Source of the DNA: DATFLK01 sp035267815 | Lineage (GTDB): Bacteria > Pseudomonadota > Zetaproteobacteria > Mariprofundales > Mariprofundaceae | Assembly (NCBI GenBank): GCA_035267815.1 | Contig: DATFLK010000079.1 | Location: 1 to 10,482, forward strand | Direction of reading: 5' to 3' | Length of the DNA stretch: 10,482 nucleotides | In this document: piece after piece, positions 1 through 6,882 of the stretch | How positions within the stretch are numbered: position 1 is the stretch's first letter | How the letters are laid out: the number at the start of each line of letters is the position of its first letter | Notes under the pieces: model-generated | What the model was told of the DNA's origin: nothing | Seen by the model: the letters and a program-made list of their open reading frames with translations, nothing else | Databases searched by the model: none | Translations under genes and position numbers: made by a program

Positions 1-1
1 G

Positions 2-379
2 AGCAATGACCTGCGCGATGTGCTCGTACCGATCAACCGAAAGTATCCGCTCGAACAGCTGCGTCGATGCCTGGATGACTATCCATTGGGCAGACAGCGC
101 CATATTACACTCGAATACGTGATGCTGGCGGGTGTGAATGACCGACCGGAAGATCTCGAAGATCTGGTGCGTTTCGTTCACTGTGAACGCGAACGGGTCA
201 ACCTGATCCACTTCAACCCCTATCCCGGATCACCCTACTCGGGTTCATCAAGAGAGCACATGAACGGATTCTCGGAAGAATTGATAAAAAAAGGAATTCG
301 TGCAACAGTAAGACGCTCGCGAGGAAGTGATATTATGGCGGCGTGTGGTCAATTGAAAACAGCGGCAGGAACGAACTGA
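2..379 (+). CDS. rlmN: Dual-specificity 23S rRNA/tRNA (adenine-C2) methyltransferase RlmN, C-terminal part
   Basis: This is the C-terminal part of a radical-SAM methyltransferase that makes 2-methyladenosine at 23S rRNA A2503 and tRNA A37. The frame is open from base 2 (S-N-D-L-R-D-V-L-V-P-I-N-R-K-Y-P), so the start and the CxxxC iron-sulfur motif lie outside the window; the GTG at base 20 is an internal Val codon. Family hallmarks are visible: LEYVMLAGVND, NLIHFNPYPGS, and the terminal DIMAACGQL block. The Cys of that block (codon 344-346) matches the conserved C-terminal Cys (Cys355 in E. coli) that forms the covalent RNA intermediate. It ends 15 bases before mtnP and probably shares its transcript. 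Identification is firm. The 5' truncation is only the window edge, not a broken gene. Confidence 0.95.
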   Translation, partial: SNDLRDVLVPINRKYPLEQLRRCLDDYPLGRQRHITLEYVMLAGVNDRPEDLEDLVRFVHCERERVNLIHFNPYPGSPYSGSSREHMNGFSEELIKKGIRATVRRSRGSDIMAACGQLKTAAGTN

Positions 380-381
380 CC

Positions 382-386
382 AGGAG
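382..386 (+). promoter_or_regulatory. Ribosome binding site for mtnP
   Basis: AGGAG lies 8 bases before the GTG at 395, between the rlmN stop and mtnP. It supports GTG as the true mtnP start, because the GGxGL phosphate-binding loop begins only a few codons later and leaves no room for a later start. Confidence 0.7.
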
Positions 387-394
387 ACGGACAG

Positions 395-1249
395 GTGCGG
401 ACGGGTATTATCGGCGGTAGTGGGCTGTATGCGATTGACGGTGTCGAGGTCATTGACCGCCTCCGTTTTGACACACCCTACGGTTCACCGTCCGATGAAC
501 TTATCCTGACCCAGATCGACGGCCATGAAGTGGTTTTTCTTCCCCGACACGGACGTGGGCATACCATCCAGCCCCACCGTATTAACTATCGGGCCAATAT
601 CTATGCCATGAAGATGGCCAACGTCGAACGGGTCATCTCCATTTCGGCCGTCGGATCACTGCGCGAGCATATCGAACCGGGGCATTTCGTTATCATCGAC
701 CAATTCATGGATCGCACCTCGGGGCGCGACTCCACCTTCTTCGACCAGTCTATTGTCGCACATGTCTCCATGGCCGACCCCGTCTGTTCGAGCCTCCGCC
801 AGCATCTTCTGCAAGCCTGTCGCGACGAAGGCATCACGACCCACGATGGCGGCACCTATCTGTCCATGCAGGGCCCTCAGTTCTCGACACGGGCGGAGTC
901 CGAGATGTACCGTATGTTGGGTATGGATGTCATTGGCATGACCAATATGCCGGAAGCCAAGCTAGCCCGTGAGGCGGAGATGTGTTATGCCACGGTGGCC
1001 ATGAGCACCGATTACGATTGCTGGCATGAGGATGAAGCAGATGTCAACGTGGCCGATATTGTCGAGATCATGCGTGATAATGTAGAGAAGGCACAGCGCA
1101 TGGTGCTGTCGATGTTTGCCCGTAAGAAAAGTGAGAGCACCTTCTGCACATGCCGTTCGGCACTTGAGCATGCCATTCTGACCGATCTTGCGTCACAGGA
1201 GGATGATTCGATTCGCCCCGTTCATGCCATTGTAGAGCGTTTTCTGTGA
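395..1249 (+). CDS. mtnP: S-methyl-5'-thioadenosine phosphorylase (MTA phosphorylase)
   Basis: It cleaves 5'-methylthioadenosine with phosphate to adenine and 5-methylthioribose-1-phosphate, salvaging purine and methionine sulfur from polyamine and other SAM-using reactions; the location is cytosolic. The 284 residues match the usual family length (about 280). Visible motifs: phosphate loop GGSGLY (7-12), FLPRHGRGH (48-56) with Arg51-His52, ISAVGSL (83-89), the MQGPQFSTRAESEMY block (158-172), and TDYDCW (205-210). The two Asp of that last motif (206, 208) are the residues that favour adenine over guanine in MTA phosphorylases; classical purine nucleoside phosphorylases have Asn there. A C-terminal Cys-Thr-Cys (251-253) resembles the CXC motif of Sulfolobus MTAP II. 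The GTG start is backed by AGGAG. No other methionine-salvage gene is visible nearby, and the next gene overlaps its stop by 4 bases. Confidence 0.93.
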   Translation: MRTGIIGGSGLYAIDGVEVIDRLRFDTPYGSPSDELILTQIDGHEVVFLPRHGRGHTIQPHRINYRANIYAMKMANVERVISISAVGSLREHIEPGHFVIIDQFMDRTSGRDSTFFDQSIVAHVSMADPVCSSLRQHLLQACRDEGITTHDGGTYLSMQGPQFSTRAESEMYRMLGMDVIGMTNMPEAKLAREAEMCYATVAMSTDYDCWHEDEADVNVADIVEIMRDNVEKAQRMVLSMFARKKSESTFCTCRSALEHAILTDLASQEDDSIRPVHAIVERFL

Positions 1250-2019
1250 GACAGTTCCGACATAAGACCCTGCTGCTGTTCACATGCCTTGTCGGGCTAC
1301 TTGCCGGTTGTCAGACCACCGGCGTCAATCCCGACACCGGCAACCATAAGAAGCGCGCCGAGATCCATTATCAATTGGGGGTCGATGCGCTGGGCAAGCA
1401 CAATCTTCCCAAGGCTTTTGATGAGCTGATGGAGGCTCAAAAAATGGCGCCTGAACGCGCCGACATACTGGATGCTCTCGGCTACGCATGGCGTTTGCGT
1501 GGAGACCTCTCAAAGGCAGATGACTATTATCGTCAGGCCATTCGGCATCATCCGGAATCGGCCACCTACAACAACTATGGCAGCCTGCTTCTGCAGATGA
1601 GAAAACCGGCTGAGGCCGAGAAGTATTTCAGAAAGGCTCTGGCCGATCCCAAGTACATGCACCCAGACATCGCCTATATCAATCTGGGCGATGCACTGCT
1701 CGCCCAAGATCGTTTTAACGAGGCAATCGCCGCCTATCATCAGGCCACCAGACTCAATCCGCAGCAGCAGATTGCACAGCTGCACGAGGCCAAGGCCTAT
1801 CTCAGCTATAACCGTCCAGCTTATGCCAAGGCAATTTACGAGAGCATCCTACGGGTCTACCCGGGCAATCTTCCGGCGATGAAGGGGATGCTCTCGCTTC
1901 TGGAAAAGCAGGATGAATTGGATACCGCGCGCCGCTATCTGAAACGCTTTCATGACAAAACCTCTGTTCCGCTCGATCGCGCCTGGGCCCAGGAGCAGTT
2001 GAAAAGGTTGGATCAGTAA
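1246..2019 (+). CDS. pilW: Type IV pilus biogenesis/stability lipoprotein PilW (PilF), TPR protein
   Basis: This is an outer-membrane lipoprotein pilotin of the PilF/PilW family. In Pseudomonas PilF, this family helps the secretin PilQ localise and assemble for type IV pili. The N-terminus is a lipoprotein signal: basic n-region (residues 1-7), hydrophobic core, and lipobox L-A-G-C with the lipidated Cys at 22. About six TPR units follow (roughly 37-240). The diagnostic segment around 109-149 has NNYGSLLLQ, AEAEKYFRKAL and INLGDALLAQ, typical of PilW rather than a generic TPR protein. Length (257) matches Pseudomonas PilF (about 252). The start is GTG inside the overlap GTGA with the mtnP stop, which suggests translational coupling; only a weak purine-rich stretch precedes it. 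No pil structural genes are in view, so function rests on family membership and the adjacent rodZ. Confidence 0.9.
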   Translation: MRQFRHKTLLLFTCLVGLLAGCQTTGVNPDTGNHKKRAEIHYQLGVDALGKHNLPKAFDELMEAQKMAPERADILDALGYAWRLRGDLSKADDYYRQAIRHHPESATYNNYGSLLLQMRKPAEAEKYFRKALADPKYMHPDIAYINLGDALLAQDRFNEAIAAYHQATRLNPQQQIAQLHEAKAYLSYNRPAYAKAIYESILRVYPGNLPAMKGMLSLLEKQDELDTARRYLKRFHDKTSVPLDRAWAQEQLKRLDQ

Positions 2020-2900
2020 TGGACGAGAAAGAACATACAGAAGAAGTAACGCCCCTTCCCCAAAAGGAGCGCGAAGCCGAAAGAGAGGCACGTCAGCAGG
2101 AGGTACAGCGTGACCTCGGAAAACGGCTTCTGGAGGCACGCCGAGACAAGGGATTCAGCCTAGCCGGTGTATCAGAACAGCTCCGTATTCGCGAGGTCTA
2201 CCTTGAGTCGCTGGAGCAAGGCGAATGGAGCAATCTGCCGGAAGAGACCTATATCAGGGGATTTCTCAGGCAGTATGCAGACCTGATGGGGCTCGACATC
2301 AACGAGGAACTCGATGCTCTGAAGCCTGATGAGTATCACCTCACCAAGCCCTTTACCATGCCGGACCCGCCGATCGCACCAAGTCGCAAATGGACCATCG
2401 CCATCGCCGCGGTGTTCGTGTTACTGATTGTGATATTCAATGTGTTGAGGAACGGCGGTGATCACCAGGGCGTGATCGCCCCGCCGGCACCACCACCGCC
2501 GGCGAATACTCCCCCCGCCGAACAGTCGCCTCAGACCGACAAGACGGACATGGCGAAACCAGAAGAGAAGACCGACGAATCATCCACGGCCGCACCGGCC
2601 CAGATTGCCGAGAAACCGGTAAGCCGGTTTCGTTTCACTGCCGTCGGTGAGAATGCCTGGATTCAGATCTTCGATCATCAGCATACCCTGCTGAAGGAAG
2701 CGCTTCTCAAACCCGGAGACAGTATCGTCATGGATTATAACGGTACTCCGCTTTTCGTCACCTGCGGTAATGCAGCGGCCCTCAGGATTGACGCCGACGA
2801 CAGCGTTATTGCTGCTGCCGGGTCTCTGGGCGAATCGGGTAAGGTGCTGCGTGATTATAAGCTTGTGTTTCCCGCGCCCTCTTCCACGCCATCCAAATAA
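2019..2900 (+). CDS. rodZ: RodZ-like cytoskeletal protein (HTH, one TM segment, DUF4115)
   Basis: A bitopic inner-membrane protein; E. coli RodZ links the MreB cytoskeleton to cell-wall synthesis and rod shape. Order in 293 residues: a charged Glu/Arg-rich N-terminal tail (1-30); a RodZ-type helix-turn-helix domain (about 33-95, with LGKRLLEARRDKGFSL, then LESLEQGEW and YIRGFLRQYADLMGLD); one hydrophobic segment (about 124-143) after Arg/Lys; a periplasmic linker rich in Pro, Thr and Glu (150-200); and a C-terminal DUF4115 domain (about 203-285, with NAWIQIFD and LLKPGDSI). The ATG overlaps the pilW stop by one base (TAATG), indicating coupling. The HTH here is expected to bind MreB rather than DNA. 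Slightly shorter than E. coli RodZ (337). Family assignment is firm; an effect on shape is inferred, as no mre genes are visible. Confidence 0.88.
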   Translation: MDEKEHTEEVTPLPQKEREAEREARQQEVQRDLGKRLLEARRDKGFSLAGVSEQLRIREVYLESLEQGEWSNLPEETYIRGFLRQYADLMGLDINEELDALKPDEYHLTKPFTMPDPPIAPSRKWTIAIAAVFVLLIVIFNVLRNGGDHQGVIAPPAPPPPANTPPAEQSPQTDKTDMAKPEEKTDESSTAAPAQIAEKPVSRFRFTAVGENAWIQIFDHQHTLLKEALLKPGDSIVMDYNGTPLFVTCGNAAALRIDADDSVIAAAGSLGESGKVLRDYKLVFPAPSSTPSK

Positions 2901-2901
2901 C

Positions 2902-2949
2902 CATACCGTTTCATGATGCTATCTATCATCTTTTCGGCGCAGCGGTATG
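2902..2949 (+). other. Inverted repeat in the rodZ to PilZ-gene gap; possible weak hairpin
   Basis: CATACCG (2902-2908) pairs exactly with CGGTATG (2943-2949) across a 34-base loop. Inside the loop, ATGAT (2913-2917) and ATCAT (2925-2929) can form a second small hairpin, followed by CTTTT. This 69-base gap is the only clear break in the plus-strand block before dapF, so a weak terminator or a transcript-processing structure is possible. The stems are short and A/T-rich, so this is a poor match to a classical Rho-independent terminator. Confidence 0.25.
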
Positions 2950-2969
2950 TGGGGAGCCAGGGCTAACCA

Positions 2970-3992
2970 ATGGCTAAGGACCTGGAATCCGTGCTGACCG
3001 AACAGCTGCCGGAGGCATCGCCGGCACATTGCCGAAAGTTTGCCTCGCTACTGAGTGGCCGGGAGGATGCAGACGCGGCCAAGAACACCCTTCAGGCCCT
3101 GATCGAGGATGGCTGTGATTCTGCCAGCCTGCACGCCGCTCTGCTCTATGGGCGACACTACCTGATACGGACCAACGAGGAGGGTGAGAAAGCGGTCAAA
3201 GCCGACGGCACCATGCTCTACTATGATCGACTTACGGCCATACTGATGCAGCTTGCGACGAAACAGCTACGGGTGTCACTCCATCAGGCCGAAGCGAATC
3301 TGCTCCACAAGGGCCAAACATTGCTGCTGACCAGGGCCAAAAACCGATGGCTCAAAGATGGTGTGATCGAGCTATACAACTACTTCATGGAGGTACCGAT
3401 CATCGCCCGTGTGGCGCTGCTCGAATCCAGAGAAGACGGCATTACCGTCGAACGGACAGAGGATGCCGTATGGGCCATCACTGCCGGAGAGCATGGCCGT
3501 TTCATTCAGACACGCATCCCCGACAGCTCGCTCTGCCTGCGTATGGAGGTGCAGAGCACAGCCGGCCAAAAGATTCACCTGCGGGATGCCGGAATGTTGC
3601 AGATCGCCAAAGAGAAGCGTTCCCATATCCGCGTCCAGTCCGATTCGGTCATTCCCGTCCGGATCACTACCCCACAAGGCGATGCAATCGATGCAGCGGT
3701 ACAGGATTACTCCGAAGCGGGGCTGGGCGTCAGTACGCAGCAGCGAGTCCAGCTGAAGGAGAGCGACGCAATACATATTTTCATGAACATGCATGGCATG
3801 GAGATCGACGTCGATGCGCGTGTCTGCTGGCTCAAGCATGCGAGCGATCAGGTCCGGTTCGGGCTCGACCTCGACCTTCATGGCGCAGCCCACATCCGCC
3901 AGCATCTGCAGCGTCAGATTGTGATCGCAAGACGGAGCATCATGTCTCGCCTCCGCATGCAGGGAATCTCCGACTGCCTGCTGACACTGTAG
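2970..3992 (+). CDS. PilZ-domain protein, probable cyclic di-GMP receptor
   Basis: A 340-residue protein whose C-terminal part is a PilZ domain, the common c-di-GMP receptor module. Both ligand-binding motifs are intact: RxxxR as R-S-H-I-R (217-221) and D/NxSxxG as D-Y-S-E-A-G (246-251), followed by the expected beta-strands (VDARVCWLKH, VRFGLDL; 281-301). Before it, about 140-215 looks beta-rich and may be a YcgR-like N-terminal barrel. Residues 1-135 are mostly helical by appearance and I do not recognise a family. There is no signal peptide or TM segment, so it is probably cytosolic. The gene starts 69 bases after rodZ with possible Shine-Dalgarno GGGGAG (2951-2956) or AGGG (2959-2962). 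Placement after pilW suggests c-di-GMP control of pili or surface behaviour, but this is context only; the output partner is unknown. Confidence 0.85.
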   Translation: MAKDLESVLTEQLPEASPAHCRKFASLLSGREDADAAKNTLQALIEDGCDSASLHAALLYGRHYLIRTNEEGEKAVKADGTMLYYDRLTAILMQLATKQLRVSLHQAEANLLHKGQTLLLTRAKNRWLKDGVIELYNYFMEVPIIARVALLESREDGITVERTEDAVWAITAGEHGRFIQTRIPDSSLCLRMEVQSTAGQKIHLRDAGMLQIAKEKRSHIRVQSDSVIPVRITTPQGDAIDAAVQDYSEAGLGVSTQQRVQLKESDAIHIFMNMHGMEIDVDARVCWLKHASDQVRFGLDLDLHGAAHIRQHLQRQIVIARRSIMSRLRMQGISDCLLTL

Positions 3993-3999
3993 GAAAGAT

Positions 4000-4029
4000 A
4001 TGTTCGATCGACATACCGGAGTTTGCTAG
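4000..4029 (+). other. Possible nine-codon leader ORF before dapE
   Basis: A strong Shine-Dalgarno (AGGAAAG, 3991-3997) sits just before an ATG at 4000 that opens M-F-D-R-H-T-G-V-C and stops with TAG at 4027-4029, ten bases before the dapE ATG. No Shine-Dalgarno is seen at the correct distance from the dapE ATG itself; the nearest GGAG (4018-4021) is 18 bases away. The arrangement could couple dapE translation to the short ORF by reinitiation. The peptide has no lysine codons, so it is not a classical lysine attenuator. A chance ORF of this size is quite likely. Confidence 0.2.
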
Positions 4030-4039
4030 CCTCAGCTCC

Positions 4040-5167
4040 ATGTCATATACAGATACGATTACCCATGCCGTTGCGCTGATAGAGCGTAGTTCCGTGACCC
4101 CCGATGATGGTGGATGTCAGGACTATCTTGAATCGGTGCTGGCACCTTTGGGTTTTTCGCGCACACGCGTCGATGCCGGACATGTAACGAACAGCATCTA
4201 CAGCCGGTCGGGCGAGAAAGAGGGACTGCTTGCCTTCGCAGGTCACACCGATGTCGTACCGACCGGACCGCTTGAAGAGTGGCCCTATCCTCCCTTCTCC
4301 GCAAAGATGGAGGATGGCATCCTGCACGGTCGCGGTGCCCAAGATATGAAGGCTGCGATCGCATGTTGGATTTCCGCCGTGGCATCATTGCAGGCTCGGG
4401 ATGTCCCCCTTCCTGACATACAGATTTTGATCACATCCGATGAAGAGGGTGAATCGGTGGATGGCACGGTTCGCATCGTGGAGCATCTGCAACAGCAGCA
4501 GAGGTTGCCGGATGCTGTGATTGTCGGCGAACCCTCCTCGCAACATCAGGTCGGGGATACGGTTCGACGCGGACGAAGGGGCGTGGTGCATGTCTCCATC
4601 CATGTACAAGGAAAGCAGGGGCATTCGGCCTACCCTCAAGATGCCGACAATGCGGCACACCATGCCGTCCACACGCTTCAGCGTATCCTGCAAATCGATT
4701 GGGGCACGCCGGCCCCTGGATTCCCGCCCACCTCTTGTCAAATCACCAGCTTGCGGGCGGGCGAAGGGGCGAGCAACGTGATTCCCGGCGTATGCACTAC
4801 TTTTGCCGATATACGTTACAATCCGGGCATCGATTTTGAAACTATCCGTGCGCGGATTCTGGATGCATGCAAGGACAACGATGCCATCCGTGTGGATATC
4901 CATCATGAGGCGAATGCCTTCTCTACACCTGACGGTTCTCTGCTCGACCAGGTCAGTGAGAGCATCCGGCGTATTACCGGTATCGAAACAAAGCGAGACA
5001 CCGGCGGCGGAACTTCGGACGGACGTTTCCTGGCCGCTGCCAACGTGCCTGTGGTCGAACTGGGACTGACGAACGATACCATCCATCAGGTCGGCGAACG
5101 TGTACGGCTCGACGAGCTGGACGTGTTAACCCGCATCTACACCGATATCATCGAAAATTTTGAATAA
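4040..5167 (+). CDS. dapE: Succinyl-diaminopimelate desuccinylase DapE
   Basis: A cytosolic zinc hydrolase of the M20 family that cleaves N-succinyl-LL-2,6-diaminopimelate to LL-DAP and succinate, in the succinylase branch of lysine and peptidoglycan precursor synthesis. Starting at ATG 4040 gives 375 residues, exactly the usual DapE length. The frame is open far upstream, but that part overlaps the PilZ gene and has no DapE-like sequence. Metal and catalytic residues are all in place: GHTDVVP (68-74, ligand His69), GRGAQDMK (97-104, bridging Asp102), SDEEGE (133-138, base Glu135 and ligand Glu136), VGEPSS (162-167, Glu164) and TIHQVGE (347-353, His349). The dimerisation domain spans about 180-290. 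Regular DapE marks such as GGGTSDGRF (322-330) separate it from ArgE-type relatives. queF follows after 13 bases. DapE and DapF act on consecutive intermediates. Confidence 0.95.
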   Translation: MSYTDTITHAVALIERSSVTPDDGGCQDYLESVLAPLGFSRTRVDAGHVTNSIYSRSGEKEGLLAFAGHTDVVPTGPLEEWPYPPFSAKMEDGILHGRGAQDMKAAIACWISAVASLQARDVPLPDIQILITSDEEGESVDGTVRIVEHLQQQQRLPDAVIVGEPSSQHQVGDTVRRGRRGVVHVSIHVQGKQGHSAYPQDADNAAHHAVHTLQRILQIDWGTPAPGFPPTSCQITSLRAGEGASNVIPGVCTTFADIRYNPGIDFETIRARILDACKDNDAIRVDIHHEANAFSTPDGSLLDQVSESIRRITGIETKRDTGGGTSDGRFLAAANVPVVELGLTNDTIHQVGERVRLDELDVLTRIYTDIIENFE

Positions 5168-5180
5168 ACGAGAGAGAATC

Positions 5181-5540
5181 ATGCCGTTACTGCCTTCCAG
5201 AGATCTGGAAACCTTCGAGAATCCGAATCCCGAACGGGACTACAATATCCGCATCGATTGTCCGGAGTTCACCTGCCTCTGCCCCAAGACCGGGCAGCCT
5301 GACTTCGCCGTGATCACGCTGGATTACACGCCGGACGAGAACTGCGTCGAGCTGAAATCGCTGAAGCAGTACTTCTGGAGCTTTCGCGACGAGGGGCATT
5401 TCCACGAGAAGGTCACCAACATGATCGCCGACGATCTCATTGCCGCGCTGAAACCGAGAAAACTGCGCGTGGAAGCCGAATTCAATGTCCGCGGTGGTAT
5501 CTATACGACCGTCGTCGTGGAGCACGACGGAGACGCATGA
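5181..5540 (+). CDS. queF: NADPH-dependent 7-cyano-7-deazaguanine reductase QueF (short type)
   Basis: It reduces the nitrile of preQ0 to the aminomethyl of preQ1 with two NADPH, the last free-base step of queuosine synthesis for tRNA wobble position 34. This is the short, unimodular (YkvM-like) form: 119 residues from ATG 5181. Key motifs: [13 protein letters not shown] (30-42), whose Cys34 is the expected thioimide nucleophile and Asp41 the catalytic acid, seven residues apart as in the Bacillus enzyme; and the QueF signature [16 protein letters not shown] (57-72). Conserved His73 and Glu76 follow. A TTG at 5160 would add seven residues overlapping the dapE stop, but ATG 5181 fits better, after a GAGAGA-rich stretch. 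The gene lies between dapE and dapF and overlaps the dapF start by four bases (ATGA). No queC, queD or queE is visible. Confidence 0.94.
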   Translation: MPLLPSRDLETFENPNPERDYNIRIDCPEFTCLCPKTGQPDFAVITLDYTPDENCVELKSLKQYFWSFRDEGHFHEKVTNMIADDLIAALKPRKLRVEAEFNVRGGIYTTVVVEHDGDA

Positions 5541-6250
5541 GCACCCTCCCCTTCGTCAAGATGCAGGCACAAGGTAACGATTTCGTGATCATTGACGATC
5601 GCGGGAAGATGTTGCCTGAGCTTGATGCACACTTCGTTCGCAGGCTTGCCGACCGCAAGCTCGGCATCGGCTGCGATCAGGTGCTTCTGCTATTGCCAGG
5701 CGACAAGGCGGAGGCGCGCCTGCGTATCTTCAACAGCGACGGATCGGAGGCCGGGAACTGCGGAAACGGGTTACGTTGTATCGGCTATCTTCTGCTTGAA
5801 GAGTCGGGTCTAAACACTGTTTCCATCGAGCTTAACGAGCGAGTCGTGCAAGCCTCGGAAACGGATGGTTCGATCCGTGTGGAGATGGGCGTGGCCGAGG
5901 TGACCGATCGCAACGATGTCCATGTCGATGTCGAAATGGGCAATCCGCACCGGGTCTTTTTCGCGGCTACCGAGGTTTTTCCGAAAGACCGAAACAACGA
6001 AATCATCAGTGGCCAGATTGGTGACGATGTCTATATCGAGATCATCGAACGCGGCGTCGGGCATACGCAGGCTTGCGGCAGCGGCGCCTGTGCCGTGGCC
6101 GTAGCGATCTGGACCACTGAGCAGCACACCCGCCCGCAGAAGATTCACATGCCCGGCGGCATCGTTACGGTCTCCGGCTCACCCGATGCGCTGGAGCTGT
6201 CGGGAAGCGTGGAACGGGTCTTCTCCGGCGAATACCAGCTCCCTACCTAG
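5537..6250 (+). CDS. dapF: Diaminopimelate epimerase DapF, compact form
   Basis: A PLP-independent epimerase converting LL-DAP to meso-DAP for lysine and peptidoglycan. Both thiol bases are present: Cys75 in NCGNG (74-78) and Cys180 in QACGSGAC (178-185). Substrate-binding motifs are also there: QGND (12-15), GNPH (135-138), ERG (171-173) and an Asn at 153/154 that aligns by spacing with the E. coli Asn190 position. At 237 residues it is about 35-40 shorter than usual (about 275). By motif spacing, the loss falls in the linker before GNPH (about 119-131) and in the segment after it (140-150), away from the catalytic core, so I expect an active enzyme. The ATG overlaps the queF stop (ATGA), and the stop lies in a CTAG palindrome shared with the convergent aat gene. 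Confidence 0.93.
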   Translation: MSTLPFVKMQAQGNDFVIIDDRGKMLPELDAHFVRRLADRKLGIGCDQVLLLLPGDKAEARLRIFNSDGSEAGNCGNGLRCIGYLLLEESGLNTVSIELNERVVQASETDGSIRVEMGVAEVTDRNDVHVDVEMGNPHRVFFAATEVFPKDRNNEIISGQIGDDVYIEIIERGVGHTQACGSGACAVAVAIWTTEQHTRPQKIHMPGGIVTVSGSPDALELSGSVERVFSGEYQLPT

Positions 6251-6870
6251 GCGGGATTCAGGGCCGATTCCAACAATCTCAGGAAATCGGCACGCGGAAT
6301 CTCTCGTGCTCCGAGGCTGGCCAGATGATCGGTGTGGAACTGACAATCGATGAAAAGCCACTCTTCGTGGCGTGCTTTTTCGGCAAGATGGGCCAGCGCC
6401 ACCTTGGAAGCGTCGGTGCGGCGGCTGAACATCGATTCGGCGAAGAAGGCGTGTCCCAGTTGTACACCGTAGAGTCCGCCGACCAACTCATCCCCTTCCC
6501 ACACCTCCACCGACTGCGCATGTCCCAGCTCAAATAGGCGTGAATAGGCATCGACCATCTCGGGCAGGATCCATGTCCCCTCCTCCCTTTTGGCACAATC
6601 CCACATGACATCGGCAAAAGCCTGATTCTCGCTAATACGGAAGCGTTTCTGTTGCAGGCGACGTGCCAGTCGGCGGGAGCAGTGGAACTCATCCGGAAAA
6701 AGCACCATGCGCGGATCCGGACTCCACCAGAGATACTCCCCTGTTCGTTGATACCATGGGAAGATGCCCGACCGGTAGGCAGACAGAAGCGTCTCGGGTG
6801 CGAGATTACCGCCTGCTGCAAGCAGGCCGCTATCGTCGGCCAGCGACGCATCGGGAAATACGATAACCAT
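6247..6870 (-). CDS. aat: Leucyl/phenylalanyl-tRNA--protein transferase Aat
   Basis: This cytosolic enzyme adds Leu or Phe from aminoacyl-tRNA to proteins with N-terminal Arg or Lys, creating bacterial N-degrons for ClpS-ClpAP. Family motifs run the length of the 207 residues: GLLAAGGNL (15-23), AYRSGIFPWY (31-40), WWSPDPR (48-54), TWI (99-101), GHAQSVEVW (116-124), GGLYGV (131-136), ESMFSR (145-150), SKVAL (155-159), the active-site IDCQ (174-177) and GAREIPR (187-193). The usual GESMFS reads AESMFS here. It is shorter than E. coli Aat (234), chiefly at the N-terminus. ATG 6870 is the only sensible start; its Shine-Dalgarno is weak. It is convergent with dapF and divergent from map. Confidence 0.94.
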   Translation of the reverse strand: MVIVFPDASLADDSGLLAAGGNLAPETLLSAYRSGIFPWYQRTGEYLWWSPDPRMVLFPDEFHCSRRLARRLQQKRFRISENQAFADVMWDCAKREEGTWILPEMVDAYSRLFELGHAQSVEVWEGDELVGGLYGVQLGHAFFAESMFSRRTDASKVALAHLAEKARHEEWLFIDCQFHTDHLASLGAREIPRADFLRLLESALNPA

Positions 6871-6882
6871 AAGACACCCATG

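Noticed and set aside
3372..3905. 177-codon minus-strand frame opposite the PilZ gene
   Set aside because: It is a shadow of the PilZ coding strand without family resemblance.
3347..4039. Long in-frame extension upstream of the dapE ATG, making a 606-codon frame
   Set aside because: It overlaps the PilZ gene in another frame, its translation is rich in Arg, Cys, His and Pro with no recognisable domain, and dapE from 4040 has exactly the usual family length.
4385..5086. 233-codon frame on the minus strand opposite dapE
   Set aside because: It is fully antisense to a well-supported gene, has no recognisable motif and no Shine-Dalgarno; it is a by-product of codon bias.
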